DNA from: Rhizobium sp. Leaf262
Lineage (GTDB): Bacteria > Pseudomonadota > Alphaproteobacteria > Rhizobiales > Rhizobiaceae
Length of the DNA stretch: 64,000 bases
Assembly (NCBI RefSeq): GCF_001422245.1
Contig: NZ_LMMM01000020.1
Coordinates: forward strand, 1 to 64,000
Direction of reading: 5' to 3'
Part shown: positions 18,520-27,370 of the stretch, piece after piece
Layout: the number at the start of each line of letters is the position of its first letter
Numbering within the stretch: position 1 is the first letter of the stretch
Program-made: the position numbers and the translations under genes
The notes under the pieces: generated by a model
Seen by the model: the letters and a program-made list of their open reading frames with translations, nothing else
Databases searched by the model: none
What the model was told of the DNA's origin: nothing

Positions 18520-19029
18520 TTATATGGCAGCGGCGGTCTGCATCGTATCGCCCATATGATTGGCGAGAAAATGTTTTGCGCGGTTGACCCGGCTTTTGAC
18601 GGTCCCGACAGAAATCCGGCATTTGCTGGCTGCCGCATCGTAGGCTTGCCCATCTTCTATCACCAGGTGAAAAACATCGCGATAGATTGGCGGCATGGCT
18701 TCAAGAGCGCGATCATATTCGATCTTGCGGATCGCCCATTCCTGAGGACAGGAGGCGGCGGGAATGAGGTGTTCGAGATTGTCGGTTCCAACCGTGATGC
18801 GCTTGTTCTTCTGATAGGACGTATGGTGGGCGTTGCGCATGATCGTAAACATCCACGACTTCAAATTGGTGCCGGGCGTGAAAGACGGTAGCGCACGCAG
18901 AGCTTTCAACAACGTTTCCTGCACAAGATCTTCAACGTCGGTTTGGCTTCGATAAAACCGCGAACCAAACCTGTGGAGCGCTGGGATAAGGGCGACGACT
19001 TCTTGCTGGATACTCAAGTCTGAGGACAT
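18520..19029 (-). CDS. ECF-type RNA polymerase sigma factor
   Basis: 169 residues; AAGGAG stands before the ATG. Region 2 is seen as DVEDLVQETLLKALRALPSF and GTNLKSWMFTIMRNAHHTSY (core and -10 recognition, residues 25-80). Region 4 is seen as ALEAMPPIYRDVFHLVIEDGQAYDAAASKCRISVGTVKSRVNRAKHFL (-35 recognition, 105-155). No anti-sigma gene adjoins, no extra C-terminal domain is present, and NepR/PhyR are not in the window. The sequence is close to EcfG/RpoE2-like factors, of which rhizobia often carry extra copies. A GGAAC-N18-TT site upstream suggests control by, or as part of, the general stress response. That makes it a candidate for the factor reading the similar sites nearby, which is inference. 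Confidence 0.9.
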   Translation of the reverse strand: MSSDLSIQQEVVALIPALHRFGSRFYRSQTDVEDLVQETLLKALRALPSFTPGTNLKSWMFTIMRNAHHTSYQKNKRITVGTDNLEHLIPAASCPQEWAIRKIEYDRALEAMPPIYRDVFHLVIEDGQAYDAAASKCRISVGTVKSRVNRAKHFLANHMGDTMQTAAAI

Positions 19030-19056
19030 GCTTAATCTCCTTGCTAGAGGTAGATC

Positions 19057-19081
19057 AAGTCGTGGCTGGCCTCATCGTTCC
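19057..19081 (-). promoter_or_regulatory. Possible EcfG/RpoE2-type promoter for the ECF sigma gene
   Basis: GGAAC (19081-19077) is followed after 18 bases by TT (19058-19057) on the minus strand, about 28 bases before the sigma gene ATG. It meets GGAAC-N18-TT but has C rather than G before TT, so it is weaker than the others. Confidence 0.45.
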
Positions 19082-19187
19082 GGGTTCAGCCATGGGGGTA
19101 CGTTAGCGTACACTCATATCAGAAATATCTTTTGGACCCTTGTCCTGCGGCTCCGGAAACGCCATTGCGCGCTTTGAAAAGACCGAT

Positions 19188-19451
19188 TTATTCGGACTTA
19201 CGATAGAGCCTTGGGGCCTCATCGAACCGCACCACGTCTCTGAAGGGAACGGTTTTGGCGATTTCACCGTTTTCAAGTGTGATTTCGAAGACCTCACCAT
19301 CAATCACCTCGCCCCGCAGAAGCCGGTCGGCTAGGATTTCACGCGCAGCCTGAAAGGCCTCATCGCATGCTGCTTGAAGTGTTTCAAATTCCGCACCCTC
19401 AGGGTCCAGAGCCAGACCGTCGTGGGTACGAACGTGAAAATAATATCGCAT
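19188..19451 (-). CDS. DUF6894 family small protein
   Basis: 87 residues from the ATG at 19451 with GGAG upstream. The start MRYYFHVRTHDG, followed by a D-P-EG-E-F segment and ACDEAFQAAREILADRLLRGEV, is typical of the small DUF6894 proteins abundant in rhizobia, whose function is unknown. It is divergent from the Crp/Fnr gene and lies among stress genes. I see no GGAAC element before it. Confidence 0.8.
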   Translation of the reverse strand: MRYYFHVRTHDGLALDPEGAEFETLQAACDEAFQAAREILADRLLRGEVIDGEVFEITLENGEIAKTVPFRDVVRFDEAPRLYRKSE

Positions 19452-19580
19452 TGCAAATCTCCAGTGTCACCATCGAACCACTGGCAGTTGCTAAAGTTTC
19501 ATCACATCCTTATTTGTGGCCTGCACGGATCGTTGAAGACCGTTCAGGCGCCTCTAAAAGACCAACAGGAGGAGATCGCT

Positions 19581-20303
19581 TTGACCTGGACCAATAATGG
19601 CCTTCTTAAAACACTTTCGTCAGAAGATGCCGCACTGCTGAGACCACTTCTGGAAAAGGTCACGCTGGAGCAGGAACAGGTCCTTTTCGAAAGCTACGAG
19701 CCGATCAGCCACGTCTATTTTTTCGAAAGCGGGCTGTCGTCGGAAGTGATTGTAGCGACGAAATCCATCGAGGTGGGCTGCATCGGTCATGAGGGATGCT
19801 CGGGTGTCCCGGTCTTGATGGGCGTGGACGAAAGCCCGCATAAGGCATTCATGCAAGTTGGAGGCACAGCGTTGCGCATACCAACGCCAGAACTTCGTGC
19901 GTTGATGGATGATAGCCGCACGCTGCGGACAATGCTGCAGAAGTACGCCCACGTCTTCATGATCCAGATTGCCGCGACGGCGCTGGCAGATGGTCGTTAC
20001 GATGTGGAGCAGCGACTGGCCCGTTGGCTTTTGATGTGTCACGACAGGCTTGGTAACGAATTACCGCTGACCCACGACTTTCTGGCGGTGATGCTTGGCG
20101 TAAGACGCCCAAGCGTGACGGATGCACTGCACAAACTGGAAGGTAATCTGGCGATAAAAGCCGAGCGAGCGATGATAACCATCAGAGATCGTGCCGTGCT
20201 TGAAGCGACGGCGGGTGACTCCTATGGCATTCCTGAGGCAGAACACCGGCGGTTGATCGGTGGAGATGACCTGGATGCCAATAAGGTCAAAAAACACGGG
20301 TAG
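19581..20303 (+). CDS. Crp/Fnr-family transcriptional regulator
   Basis: 240 residues from a TTG at 19581. AGGAGGAGA (19567-19575) lies five bases upstream, and the longer frame to 19374 overlaps the divergent gene, so the TTG is well supported. Residues 15-120 form the cyclic-nucleotide-binding-like barrel (QVLFESYEPISHVYFFESG, EVGCIGHEGCSGVPVLMG). The C-terminal winged helix includes LTHDFLAVMLGVRRPSVTDALHKLE. The cysteines are not arranged as an Fnr iron-sulfur ligand set, and typical cAMP-contact residues are not obvious, so the signal is unknown. This subtype is frequent in rhizobia beside small stress genes. Confidence 0.85.
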   Translation: MTWTNNGLLKTLSSEDAALLRPLLEKVTLEQEQVLFESYEPISHVYFFESGLSSEVIVATKSIEVGCIGHEGCSGVPVLMGVDESPHKAFMQVGGTALRIPTPELRALMDDSRTLRTMLQKYAHVFMIQIAATALADGRYDVEQRLARWLLMCHDRLGNELPLTHDFLAVMLGVRRPSVTDALHKLEGNLAIKAERAMITIRDRAVLEATAGDSYGIPEAEHRRLIGGDDLDANKVKKHG

Positions 20304-20380
20304 AAAACCCGATTGTCAAAGTCACGCAGAGTTAAGCCCCATACGCAAACCGAATGGTACCGCGCACGGGGCTGGAGCGT

Positions 20381-20632
20381 TTATTTTCCTGCCGTATCAT
20401 CCACGACGTCGGTCTCGGGCCGGTCGCCACCACGCACATGTTGGGATTGCCATTGGCCGTCCGCCAACTGGTAGGAAATATCGACTTCCTCACCACCGAT
20501 CTGCTGACGCCTTGCGGCGTCATTGGCCGCTTTCAATGCGGAGTCGTGGTCTGGAAAGGTCTCGGACCAGACATCGCCTAATCGGTACGCATATCCGCCA
20601 TCGTGTTCGCCAACGTGATAGGTCACTGCCAT
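20381..20632 (-). CDS. DUF2188-like small stress protein
   Basis: 83 residues. Two ATG codons follow GGAG; the second (20632) has the better six-base spacing. The product (MAVTYHVGEHDGGYAYRLGD, then DHDSALKAANDAARRQQ and ISYQLADGQWQ) fits small DUF2188-type proteins, in which a hydrophobic beta hairpin is followed by a helix. Function is unknown. A consensus EcfG promoter (GGAAC-N16-CGTT) stands 28-52 bases upstream, so it should be induced by general stress. Confidence 0.75.
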   Translation of the reverse strand: MAVTYHVGEHDGGYAYRLGDVWSETFPDHDSALKAANDAARRQQIGGEEVDISYQLADGQWQSQHVRGGDRPETDVVDDTAGK

Positions 20633-20659
20633 CATAATCTCCTTTTGCAAGCGTTCGAA

Positions 20660-20684
20660 AACGTTGCGGCATCGGAGATGTTCC
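20660..20684 (-). promoter_or_regulatory. EcfG/RpoE2-type promoter for the DUF2188 gene
   Basis: GGAAC (20684-20680), 16 bases, then CGTT (20663-20660) on the minus strand: an exact match to the alphaproteobacterial EcfG consensus at a suitable distance from the ATG at 20632. Confidence 0.75.
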
Positions 20685-20721
20685 AGACCCGGCAGATCAA
20701 AGCGCGTCCGATACGGGACCT

Positions 20722-21489
20722 TCAGCGTGCGGCATTGTTCGAAATTCGCCGCGTGATGCCCGGGAATGCACGATATGCGAGTTCGATCAGCTTTCCGCGG
20801 CCTGGGTAATTTATTTCGCGACCAGCCTCCAGGGCGTGCTCGACCGACTCCACGACGACGTCTGGCGTCACCATTTGCGAAATCGACGTGCGTCCGGTCC
20901 TTAGAAAGTCCGGCCCGCCCTCGGCGGCCTGGGATATCAAGGGGGTATCGACCGCGGGGGGGCAGACGAGCTGGAAACGGATGCCCTTGTTGCGGTTTTC
21001 GCTGATCAGCACTTTGGCGTAGTGATTGACCGCAGCTTTTGTCGCCCCGTAGGCACCAAAGCGATCGATCGGGATGATGCCGGCAGTCGAACCATAGATG
21101 ACGATATCACCGCGCCCACGGGGCAACATCCTGTCCAGTAGGATACTCGTGGTGTTGACCATGCCGCCATAATTGATCTCCATGGCCTTGACCGTCTTGG
21201 CCGGATCCACTTTCGCCAACTCTCCACCGGGCATGATTGCCGCACACACGATAAGACAGTCGACTTCGCCCAGACGCTGCTCGATATCTGAAACGAGCTG
21301 TTTCAACGCGGCGTGATCTGTCACGTCACACCGAAAAGGATGGATCGAGGCATGCTTGGCCGACACCTCGGCCAGACCTTCATCATTCAAATCCAAGATC
21401 GCAACCGCTTTGCCTTTTTCAGCGGCTCGCAAGGCGTGGAGACGACCGATACCGCTCGCGCCGCCGGTAATAAGGGTTACGCCTGTCAT
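20722..21489 (-). CDS. Short-chain dehydrogenase/reductase
   Basis: 255 residues from the ATG at 21489, eight bases after GAGG; an ATG at 21495 overlaps the upstream stop. The Rossmann motif TLITGGASGIGRLHAL (TGxxxGxG), the cofactor-choosing AILDLND (Asp favours NAD), the CAAIMPGGE stretch where NNAG usually sits, and the catalytic YGATKAAVNHYAK with a preceding Ser are visible. It is a classical cytosolic SDR. The stop of the DUF4334 gene overlaps or abuts its start, so the two are translationally coupled and may act on the same hydrophobic substrate. Confidence 0.88.
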   Translation of the reverse strand: MTGVTLITGGASGIGRLHALRAAEKGKAVAILDLNDEGLAEVSAKHASIHPFRCDVTDHAALKQLVSDIEQRLGEVDCLIVCAAIMPGGELAKVDPAKTVKAMEINYGGMVNTTSILLDRMLPRGRGDIVIYGSTAGIIPIDRFGAYGATKAAVNHYAKVLISENRNKGIRFQLVCPPAVDTPLISQAAEGGPDFLRTGRTSISQMVTPDVVVESVEHALEAGREINYPGRGKLIELAYRAFPGITRRISNNAAR

Positions 21490-21491
21490 CG

Positions 21492-22052
21492 TCATATCCT
21501 CACTTTCATGTCTGTGTCGTCCCGCTCAAGGCAAAAAGCATAGGGGCCGGGCATGCCCTTGAGGTCCATGATGCCAAGAACACGTATTTCATCGATACGG
21601 ACGAAGTGGTCGAATATGGCCTTGCTGTCGTAAGCCATAGTCGCGGTCGAGCGCCCGCGATATTCAATCATGCGCAATCGGGCTTTCGGCGATCTGGTTT
21701 GAAGGATCGGGCGCAGAACCGTCATTGCGGTGCCCAGCACTGAAGAACGCGGCAATGGCGCGGTCAAAGGCACAAGCATCGGATCGACAGCATAGAGTTC
21801 CGTTTTGTCGCGTGAATAAAACAGCAGCGGATGGACGGCCTCCGGGTTTACGAAGAGCTTCCCATACCAGCCACTAGGCTCCAGCAGTCCATCCAGACGA
21901 TGACCGGTCTTGATCTCGAAACCGCGCCACCGTCCCGTCAGAAGAGAGACGTCGGCGGTTGGAAGTGCGTCGAAGCAGTCGAGGATTTGCGAAGGCTGGG
22001 CCGAACGGGCAGAAAGTATATTTTCAATAATATCCACTGCTGACTTTCTCAT
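21492..22052 (-). CDS. GXWXG/DUF4334 domain protein
   Basis: 186 residues. LTGRWRGFEIKTGHRLDGLLEPSGWYGKLF carries the GXWXG motif (near residue 40), and the C-terminal half with RMIEYRGRSTATMAYDSKAIFDHFVRIDE and GIMDLKGMP is typical of DUF4334. Members are small lipid- or steroid-binding-like beta proteins of unknown role, often next to oxidoreductases, as here with the SDR. No signal peptide is visible. The ribosome binding site is poor, so the start is moderately sure. Confidence 0.85.
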   Translation of the reverse strand: MRKSAVDIIENILSARSAQPSQILDCFDALPTADVSLLTGRWRGFEIKTGHRLDGLLEPSGWYGKLFVNPEAVHPLLFYSRDKTELYAVDPMLVPLTAPLPRSSVLGTAMTVLRPILQTRSPKARLRMIEYRGRSTATMAYDSKAIFDHFVRIDEIRVLGIMDLKGMPGPYAFCLERDDTDMKVRI

Positions 22053-22198
22053 CCATAAGTTTTATATAATATTCATGCATTGCACGGTTGTTATGGAGAT
22101 AGCGTTCAGCAAACGGGTTTCAAGCCGAAATCGAATAAAAATGGGCTGAACCATCAAAGGCTCGTCGCCCAAGTGGGAAGGAAGGCGCAATCCACGTT

Positions 22199-23011
22199 TT
22201 AGCGAGGCATTGCGACAAGCCTGCCGCTGGAGGGCTGGCGAATGATGTCCATAGGCACCTCATATATCCGCTGCAATTCGTCAGCATCCATGATTTCTGC
22301 CGGTGTTCCATGGGCCACAAGACGGCCGGAATGAAGCGCGACGATGTCATCGCAATAGCGTGCGGCCATGTTGATGTCGTGCAACACCATGATGATGCTG
22401 ATGCCTTTATGGCGGCACAAATCGGAGGTCAACTCCAGAACATCCAGTTGATGTCCAATATCGAGAGCGGAAATCGGCTCATCCAGCAGCAGACAAGCGG
22501 CATCCTGCGCCACCAACATGGCAAGCCAGACACGCTGACGCTCGCCGCCCGACAAGCTATCCACCATGCGATCGGTAAACTTGGCGATACCGGTGAGTTC
22601 TATCGCCTCTTCTACCTTCCGCTGGTCCTCCTGCCCGAAGCGTCCGAGGGCGCCGTGCCAGGGATAGCGCCCGAGCGCGACGAGTTCCTTGACCAGCATT
22701 CCCGGGGCTGGTGGGGTACGCTGGGGCATGTAGGCTAGGCGACGGGCAAAAGCGCGATTTTCCCATGTGTCGAGCGATCTGCCTTCGAACGCGATTGAAC
22801 CGCTCGTCGGCTCCTGCTGTCGTCCGATGAGTTTCAGGAGGGTCGATTTGCCCGAACCATTATGGCCGATCAGCGCAATGGACCGGCCGGAATGCAAGGT
22901 CAATGTCAGTGGGTGCAGCAGGACGCGATCTTCGACCGCGAATGTCACATCGTCGAGCGACAAAAGCGGCGTGTCGCTATCTGCAGGATTTGATTGTCTG
23001 TTCAATGGCAT
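22199..23011 (-). CDS. Ferric-siderophore ABC transporter ATPase (FhuC-like)
   Basis: 270 residues. Walker A is GHNGSGKST (near residue 53), the Q-loop YMPQRTPPAPGMLVKELVALGRYPWHG is typical of the FecE/FhuC/BtuD group, the signature is LSGGERQR (near 150), and Walker B is CLLLDEPISALD with the switch His in VLHDINMA. It powers the double-length permease encoded downstream on the opposite strand. The gene is transcribed away from the receptor operon, with the AraC-type regulator in between, so control may be shared or separate. Confidence 0.92.
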   Translation of the reverse strand: MPLNRQSNPADSDTPLLSLDDVTFAVEDRVLLHPLTLTLHSGRSIALIGHNGSGKSTLLKLIGRQQEPTSGSIAFEGRSLDTWENRAFARRLAYMPQRTPPAPGMLVKELVALGRYPWHGALGRFGQEDQRKVEEAIELTGIAKFTDRMVDSLSGGERQRVWLAMLVAQDAACLLLDEPISALDIGHQLDVLELTSDLCRHKGISIIMVLHDINMAARYCDDIVALHSGRLVAHGTPAEIMDADELQRIYEVPMDIIRQPSSGRLVAMPR

Positions 23012-23182
23012 CTGGATGTCCGCAAGGCTGCTCTGGCTAAATCGTGGCTTTCACGTTTCACCCGGTTCAAAACACCCGTCAACATCCTGCACGCGACGGA
23101 CGGCGAAACTGGATATTGAAGGCCTCCTGAAAACTTGATAAACACGCGAAAGTTTTTATCCTTGTGGTATAGAGTTTCGGGA

Positions 23183-24073
23183 ATGACCTTTCAACCGAGA
23201 ATGCAAAACCAGATAGAGGGCTTTTCGGTTGTCGGAGGGCTTCGTCGACGTTATTGGAACGGCATCACCGCCGATCTCTGGGATGTTACCTGCGGCGCAT
23301 ACGCTGGCGGTCATTACGTTGCGCGCGATCCGCGCCTGTTTATTCTGCTCGATCATCAGGGAAAAGGCAGGCCTACGGTCAAGCGCACGGCGATCGAGCC
23401 CGGTACGGCGCAGGATTGCGACCTCAGTCCGATCTCCTATGTTCCCGCCGATATGGATTTGTGGGTGGACATCAGGGATGTCCGGTCGATCCGCCATCTC
23501 GACATCCATTTCGATGTGGATGCGATAAGCCGCAGATTAGGGGATGACCTGGACCCGATGCTGCTACGGGAACCCCGTCTGCCATTCGCCGACATCAGGG
23601 CTGTGACCCTTGCGAGGCTCATCGCAAGCGAACTCGAGAGTGGCGAACCGCTGCATGATCTCTACGGCGACGGGCTTGCATTGTCATTGCTGCTCGACGT
23701 TCTCAAAATCTCCAAGACTGCACCCCGCAAGCGTGGCACGCTGGCACCCTGGCAATTGCGACGCGCCAAGGATTTCATCGACGAACATTGCCTGCGAAAT
23801 ATCCGGCTGGAAGAGCTAGCGGCTCTTACCGGCCTTTCCCAATCGCACTTCAGCCACTCCTTCAAGGCCGCGACAGGTGTGGCGCCGCACGAATGGCAGA
23901 TGAATGCCAGAATCGATCGGGCTAAAGAACTGATCAGATCCGGGCACCACATGCTGACGGCGATTGCGGCCGAAACCGGCTTTGCCGATCACGCTCATTT
24001 CAGTCGTTCGTTCCGCAAGCACGTCGGGCTGACGCCATCCCAATGGAAAAAATCACACGTGATAAAACGGTGA
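23183..24073 (+). CDS. AraC-family transcriptional regulator of siderophore uptake
   Basis: About 296 residues from the ATG at 23183; a TTG at 23135 would add 16, and neither start has a strong ribosome binding site. The C-terminal hundred residues are the AraC/XylS DNA-binding domain: LEELAALTGLSQSHFSHSFKAATG (first helix-turn-helix) and LTAIAAETGFADHAHFSRSFRKHVGLTPSQWKK (second). The N-terminal part has no recognised ligand domain. It sits between the divergent ATPase gene and the receptor gene. In several rhizobial and pseudomonad systems such regulators activate uptake genes when the cognate ferric siderophore is present, which is the likely role here. Confidence 0.85.
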   Translation: MTFQPRMQNQIEGFSVVGGLRRRYWNGITADLWDVTCGAYAGGHYVARDPRLFILLDHQGKGRPTVKRTAIEPGTAQDCDLSPISYVPADMDLWVDIRDVRSIRHLDIHFDVDAISRRLGDDLDPMLLREPRLPFADIRAVTLARLIASELESGEPLHDLYGDGLALSLLLDVLKISKTAPRKRGTLAPWQLRRAKDFIDEHCLRNIRLEELAALTGLSQSHFSHSFKAATGVAPHEWQMNARIDRAKELIRSGHHMLTAIAAETGFADHAHFSRSFRKHVGLTPSQWKKSHVIKR

Positions 24074-24149
24074 GCAAATCTCTTTTGACGTGAAGTTTGC
24101 CCAAATCCGTTCAATTCCCGCCGCTCGAAACAAGCAGACAAATTAAATC

Positions 24150-24164
24150 TGAGTTAACCACTCA
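24150..24164. promoter_or_regulatory. IRO box (RirA-type iron operator)
   Basis: TGAGTTAACCACTCA fits the rhizobial iron-responsive operator TGA-N9-TCA and has dyad symmetry. It lies 44-58 bases before the receptor coding region, where a RirA-type repressor could block transcription when iron is plentiful. Confidence 0.65.
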
Positions 24165-24193
24165 ATTTATCGAAAGCCGCCTGAGAGCGCGGT

Positions 24194-26401
24194 GTGAGTG
24201 GGCGCAACGTGAAAAAACACATGACATCTTCCTTGATAAAAACCGCATTGCTGGCGGGCGTGGCATCGATAGGCTTGAACCTCCTGCCTGAGGCTTGGGC
24301 GCAGAGTACCGACACCAATACGACCGGCCCCGGCACAACGCTTGCCCCCATCATCGTTCAGGGCAACGCTGAAGAGGGCGGGACAGGGCCTGTGAGAGGT
24401 TATGTTGCCAAGGAGACGACAACCGGATCGAAAACAGAGACGCCTTTGAAAGAAGTTCCGCAGGCCGTCTCCGTCGTGGGGACGACGGAAATGTCTGATC
24501 GTGGTGTCGTCGACAAGGTGGACCAGGCGCTTTTATACACACCGGGCGTGTTTGCTCAGCCATTCGGCTCCGATCCCGACACCGACTGGATTTATGTCCG
24601 CGGTTTCGACGCCAGCCAGACGGGTCTGTTTCTTGACAATATGGCATTGACCAGCCACGCCTTCGGCAATTTCCAGGTGGATCCGTTCATGCTGGAACGT
24701 GTCGAGGTCCTCAAGGGTCCGGCATCCGTTCTGCTGGGCGGCGCCAATGCCGGCGGCGTCATCAACATGGTGCGCAAACGGCCCACGGAAGGCCCCTACT
24801 CCTATACCGAGATCGGCGTGGACAGCAATGCGAACGGCTTTCTTGGTTTCGACTTCTCGGATGCGATGCCTGGCAACGACGCAGTGAACTATCGCGTAAC
24901 GGGCAAGCTTTCCGGCGGCAATGGCTACTCGAAAGAACAGGACGACATCAGGGGCATCTTCATGCCGCAGGTGACGTTCCAGCCAACAGATGCAACAAGC
25001 CTCAATATATGGGCCTATATCAGCCGCCTCGATCAGACCCACACATCCAATGGCCTTCTCCCATATTCCGGCACGGTGGTCTCTAACCCGTTCTTCGGCA
25101 AGATCGATCGCGACGCGTATTTCGGGCGCTCTGACTTCGACATCGGGCAGTTCACACAGGCGATGACCGGCTACGAGTTCACGCACGAATTCGAAGACGG
25201 GTGGAAGGCCACGCAAAACCTGCGTTACGGTTATCTGAAAAAGCGGGAACGCCAGCTCTATCCGTTCGACTACCTCGACCAGACCGACCCAACGGTGCTG
25301 ATGTATGCCGACGACGTTCGCTCCGAAGGAAGCTCCTTCAATGTCGACAATCGTCTTGAAAACGAGATTGACGTTGGGGGCGCAAGCCATAAGGTCATGG
25401 TCGGTCTGGACTACCGGTCGTATCGCCTCGACAACGACCAACTGGCGACGCCATATCTTGCCTATCCAACACCCATCAACCCCGACGACCTGCCGTATAA
25501 TTATTCGCTGCCGCCCCTGACACCGTCCACCCATCAGGTCTACTCCATACGGCAGCTTGGCGTTTATGCACAGGACCAGATAAAATTCGGTGATGGCTGG
25601 ATCGCGACCTTCAACGGCCGTTTCGATTATCTCGACAGCGAGGTGGATGATCGGCTCGGAACGGGTGATTTTGCGAGAAACGACTCCGCCTGGAGCGGGC
25701 GTGCGGGACTGGCCTATGAGTTCGACAATGGTCTCACACCTTATGCCAGCATCTCGACGTTCTTCAGCCCTCTCGTCGGCGTGAGCGCAGATGGTGCGCT
25801 GAAGCCGGAAGAAGGCGAGCAATATGAGGCGGGCATAAAATATGAGCCCAGCTGGCTCGATGGTACGCTTACGACGTCAGTCTTCCAGATCGACAAGCAG
25901 AACTATACGGTCAGCACACCCTCCCCAAGCTTTATCAGCAGACAGCTCGGCGAGGTGCGTTCGAGGGGCTTCGAGGTCGAAGGCAAAGTCAATCTCGATG
26001 AGAACTGGAAAGCGATCGCTTCGGCATCCTACACGGATCTGGAATTCACGAAAAACCCAAGCAATCCCGTCCTGCAAGGCAAAACACCGTTGCTCGTGCC
26101 GAATGCGCAGGCCTCGCTTTGGCTGGACTACACCGTAACCGATGGACCGCTGGAAGGTTTGGGCTTCGGTGCGGGCGCTCGTTATCGCGGCAAGTCCTGG
26201 GCTGATGACGGCAACACGCTTCGTGTGCCAGACGCTACCGTTTTCGATGCCGCCATCCGATACGAAAAGAACGACTGGAAAGCTTCGCTCAACGTCACAA
26301 ATGTGTTTGATAAGGAATATGTCGCGGGCTGCAACACCATGTCCTTCTGCGGATATGGCGAAGCGCGCACGGTGAGCCTCAAGCTTAGCAGAAGCTGGTA
26401 A
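24194..26401 (+). CDS. TonB-dependent ferric-siderophore receptor
   Basis: 735 residues from a GTG at 24194; a GTG at 24209 (giving MKKHMTSSLIKTALLAG) makes a neater signal peptide, which would end near EAWA-Q. The plug domain spans about residues 75-190 (LKEVPQAVSVVGTTEM, DWIYVRGFDASQTGLFLDNM, VEVLKGPASVLLGGANAGGVINMVRKRP). A 22-strand barrel follows and the final residue is Trp, as outer-membrane assembly requires. It matches the FhuA/FoxA/FpvA siderophore receptor family, probably for a hydroxamate. No extra N-terminal signalling domain is seen, fitting control by an AraC protein rather than an ECF sigma/anti-sigma pair. Confidence 0.92.
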   Translation: MSGRNVKKHMTSSLIKTALLAGVASIGLNLLPEAWAQSTDTNTTGPGTTLAPIIVQGNAEEGGTGPVRGYVAKETTTGSKTETPLKEVPQAVSVVGTTEMSDRGVVDKVDQALLYTPGVFAQPFGSDPDTDWIYVRGFDASQTGLFLDNMALTSHAFGNFQVDPFMLERVEVLKGPASVLLGGANAGGVINMVRKRPTEGPYSYTEIGVDSNANGFLGFDFSDAMPGNDAVNYRVTGKLSGGNGYSKEQDDIRGIFMPQVTFQPTDATSLNIWAYISRLDQTHTSNGLLPYSGTVVSNPFFGKIDRDAYFGRSDFDIGQFTQAMTGYEFTHEFEDGWKATQNLRYGYLKKRERQLYPFDYLDQTDPTVLMYADDVRSEGSSFNVDNRLENEIDVGGASHKVMVGLDYRSYRLDNDQLATPYLAYPTPINPDDLPYNYSLPPLTPSTHQVYSIRQLGVYAQDQIKFGDGWIATFNGRFDYLDSEVDDRLGTGDFARNDSAWSGRAGLAYEFDNGLTPYASISTFFSPLVGVSADGALKPEEGEQYEAGIKYEPSWLDGTLTTSVFQIDKQNYTVSTPSPSFISRQLGEVRSRGFEVEGKVNLDENWKAIASASYTDLEFTKNPSNPVLQGKTPLLVPNAQASLWLDYTVTDGPLEGLGFGAGARYRGKSWADDGNTLRVPDATVFDAAIRYEKNDWKASLNVTNVFDKEYVAGCNTMSFCGYGEARTVSLKLSRSW

Positions 26402-26472
26402 CGGACGCGGTAAGCATGAAATGATAGGGGTGGCCCGCCGGGCCACGCCCTTGCAGATGCCCGGAGGCAGAT

Positions 26473-27369
26473 TTGAATTCCCGTCTTCTGTTTTCCCGCC
26501 GAAGCTTCCTTGCAGCCGCAGCCTCGCTGACCATCTCCCGTCCCTCATGGGCACAAAACTCACCGAGCATCGCGACGCGGTCCGCCACACTGGATTGGGC
26601 ACTGCTCGAAACACTTCTGGCCCTGGGCTCCAACGTGGTCGCGGCACCCGAATTGCAACAATTTCGCGATGTGGCCGTAGAACCGGCGGTGCCGGACACC
26701 ATCGTCGATCTCGGGCTGAGAGGCCTGCCCAATCTGGAGACCCTGTCGTTTGCAAAGCCGGATGTTATATTCAATTCCAATTTCTACGCATGGGCGGATC
26801 CACTGCTTTCAGGCATAGCGCCAACGCATAATCTTGGAGTCTATCTTTCCGGCGAAGACCCCTATGTGATGGCCGAACGGGCAACCGTCACCATCGCGAA
26901 AGAACTCGCCATTACGTCGAGTGCGGACACCTATCTTGGTGAAACGACCCGGCGGCTGGAGAACTTGCGACAGGCATTTGCAACGAGCGACGGACGTCCC
27001 ATCCTGCCGATCAACCTGGGCGATGCGCGGCACTACCGCGTCTTCGGCAGTGACAGCATGTTCGGCTCCGTGCTGCGCCGCCTTGGAATAGAAAATGCGT
27101 GGAAAGGCCAGACCGCTTATTCCGCCGCTGCTCCCATGGGCATCGAAACCCTCGCTTCCATGCCGGATGCCTGGATCGTTCTCATTCCGCCGCATCCACT
27201 CGATGCGTTGGTCACCCTCAATCGAAGCGCGTTCTGGAATGCGCTTCCTGCCGTACGCGAAAAACGGATCGTGACGTTGGGCTCCATCAATCCCTACGGA
27301 GCACTACCCGCCGCTCTTCGATTTGCCGAAGAACTCCATAAAGGTCTGATCAGTGCGCGGAAGAGTTAG
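26473..27369 (+). CDS. Ferric-siderophore periplasmic binding protein (FhuD-like)
   Basis: 298 residues from a TTG at 26473 with GGAGG five bases upstream. The N-terminus has a twin-arginine-like signal (RRSFLAAAASLTI) with cleavage near SWA-Q. The mature part is a class III binding protein: DWALLETLLALGSNVVAAPE, PDTIVDLG, NLETLSFAKPDVIF, and later DARHYRVFGSDSMFGSVLRRLGI and ALRFAEELHKGL. This is the FhuD/FecB pattern. It delivers the ferric siderophore to the permease encoded one base downstream. An atypical start codon in front of a strong ribosome binding site is the only oddity. Confidence 0.9.
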   Translation: MNSRLLFSRRSFLAAAASLTISRPSWAQNSPSIATRSATLDWALLETLLALGSNVVAAPELQQFRDVAVEPAVPDTIVDLGLRGLPNLETLSFAKPDVIFNSNFYAWADPLLSGIAPTHNLGVYLSGEDPYVMAERATVTIAKELAITSSADTYLGETTRRLENLRQAFATSDGRPILPINLGDARHYRVFGSDSMFGSVLRRLGIENAWKGQTAYSAAAPMGIETLASMPDAWIVLIPPHPLDALVTLNRSAFWNALPAVREKRIVTLGSINPYGALPAALRFAEELHKGLISARKS

Positions 27370-27370
27370 C

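Noticed and set aside
24533-25822. 429-codon open frame on the minus strand
   Set aside because: It is antisense to the TonB-dependent receptor gene and without a ribosome binding site or motif.
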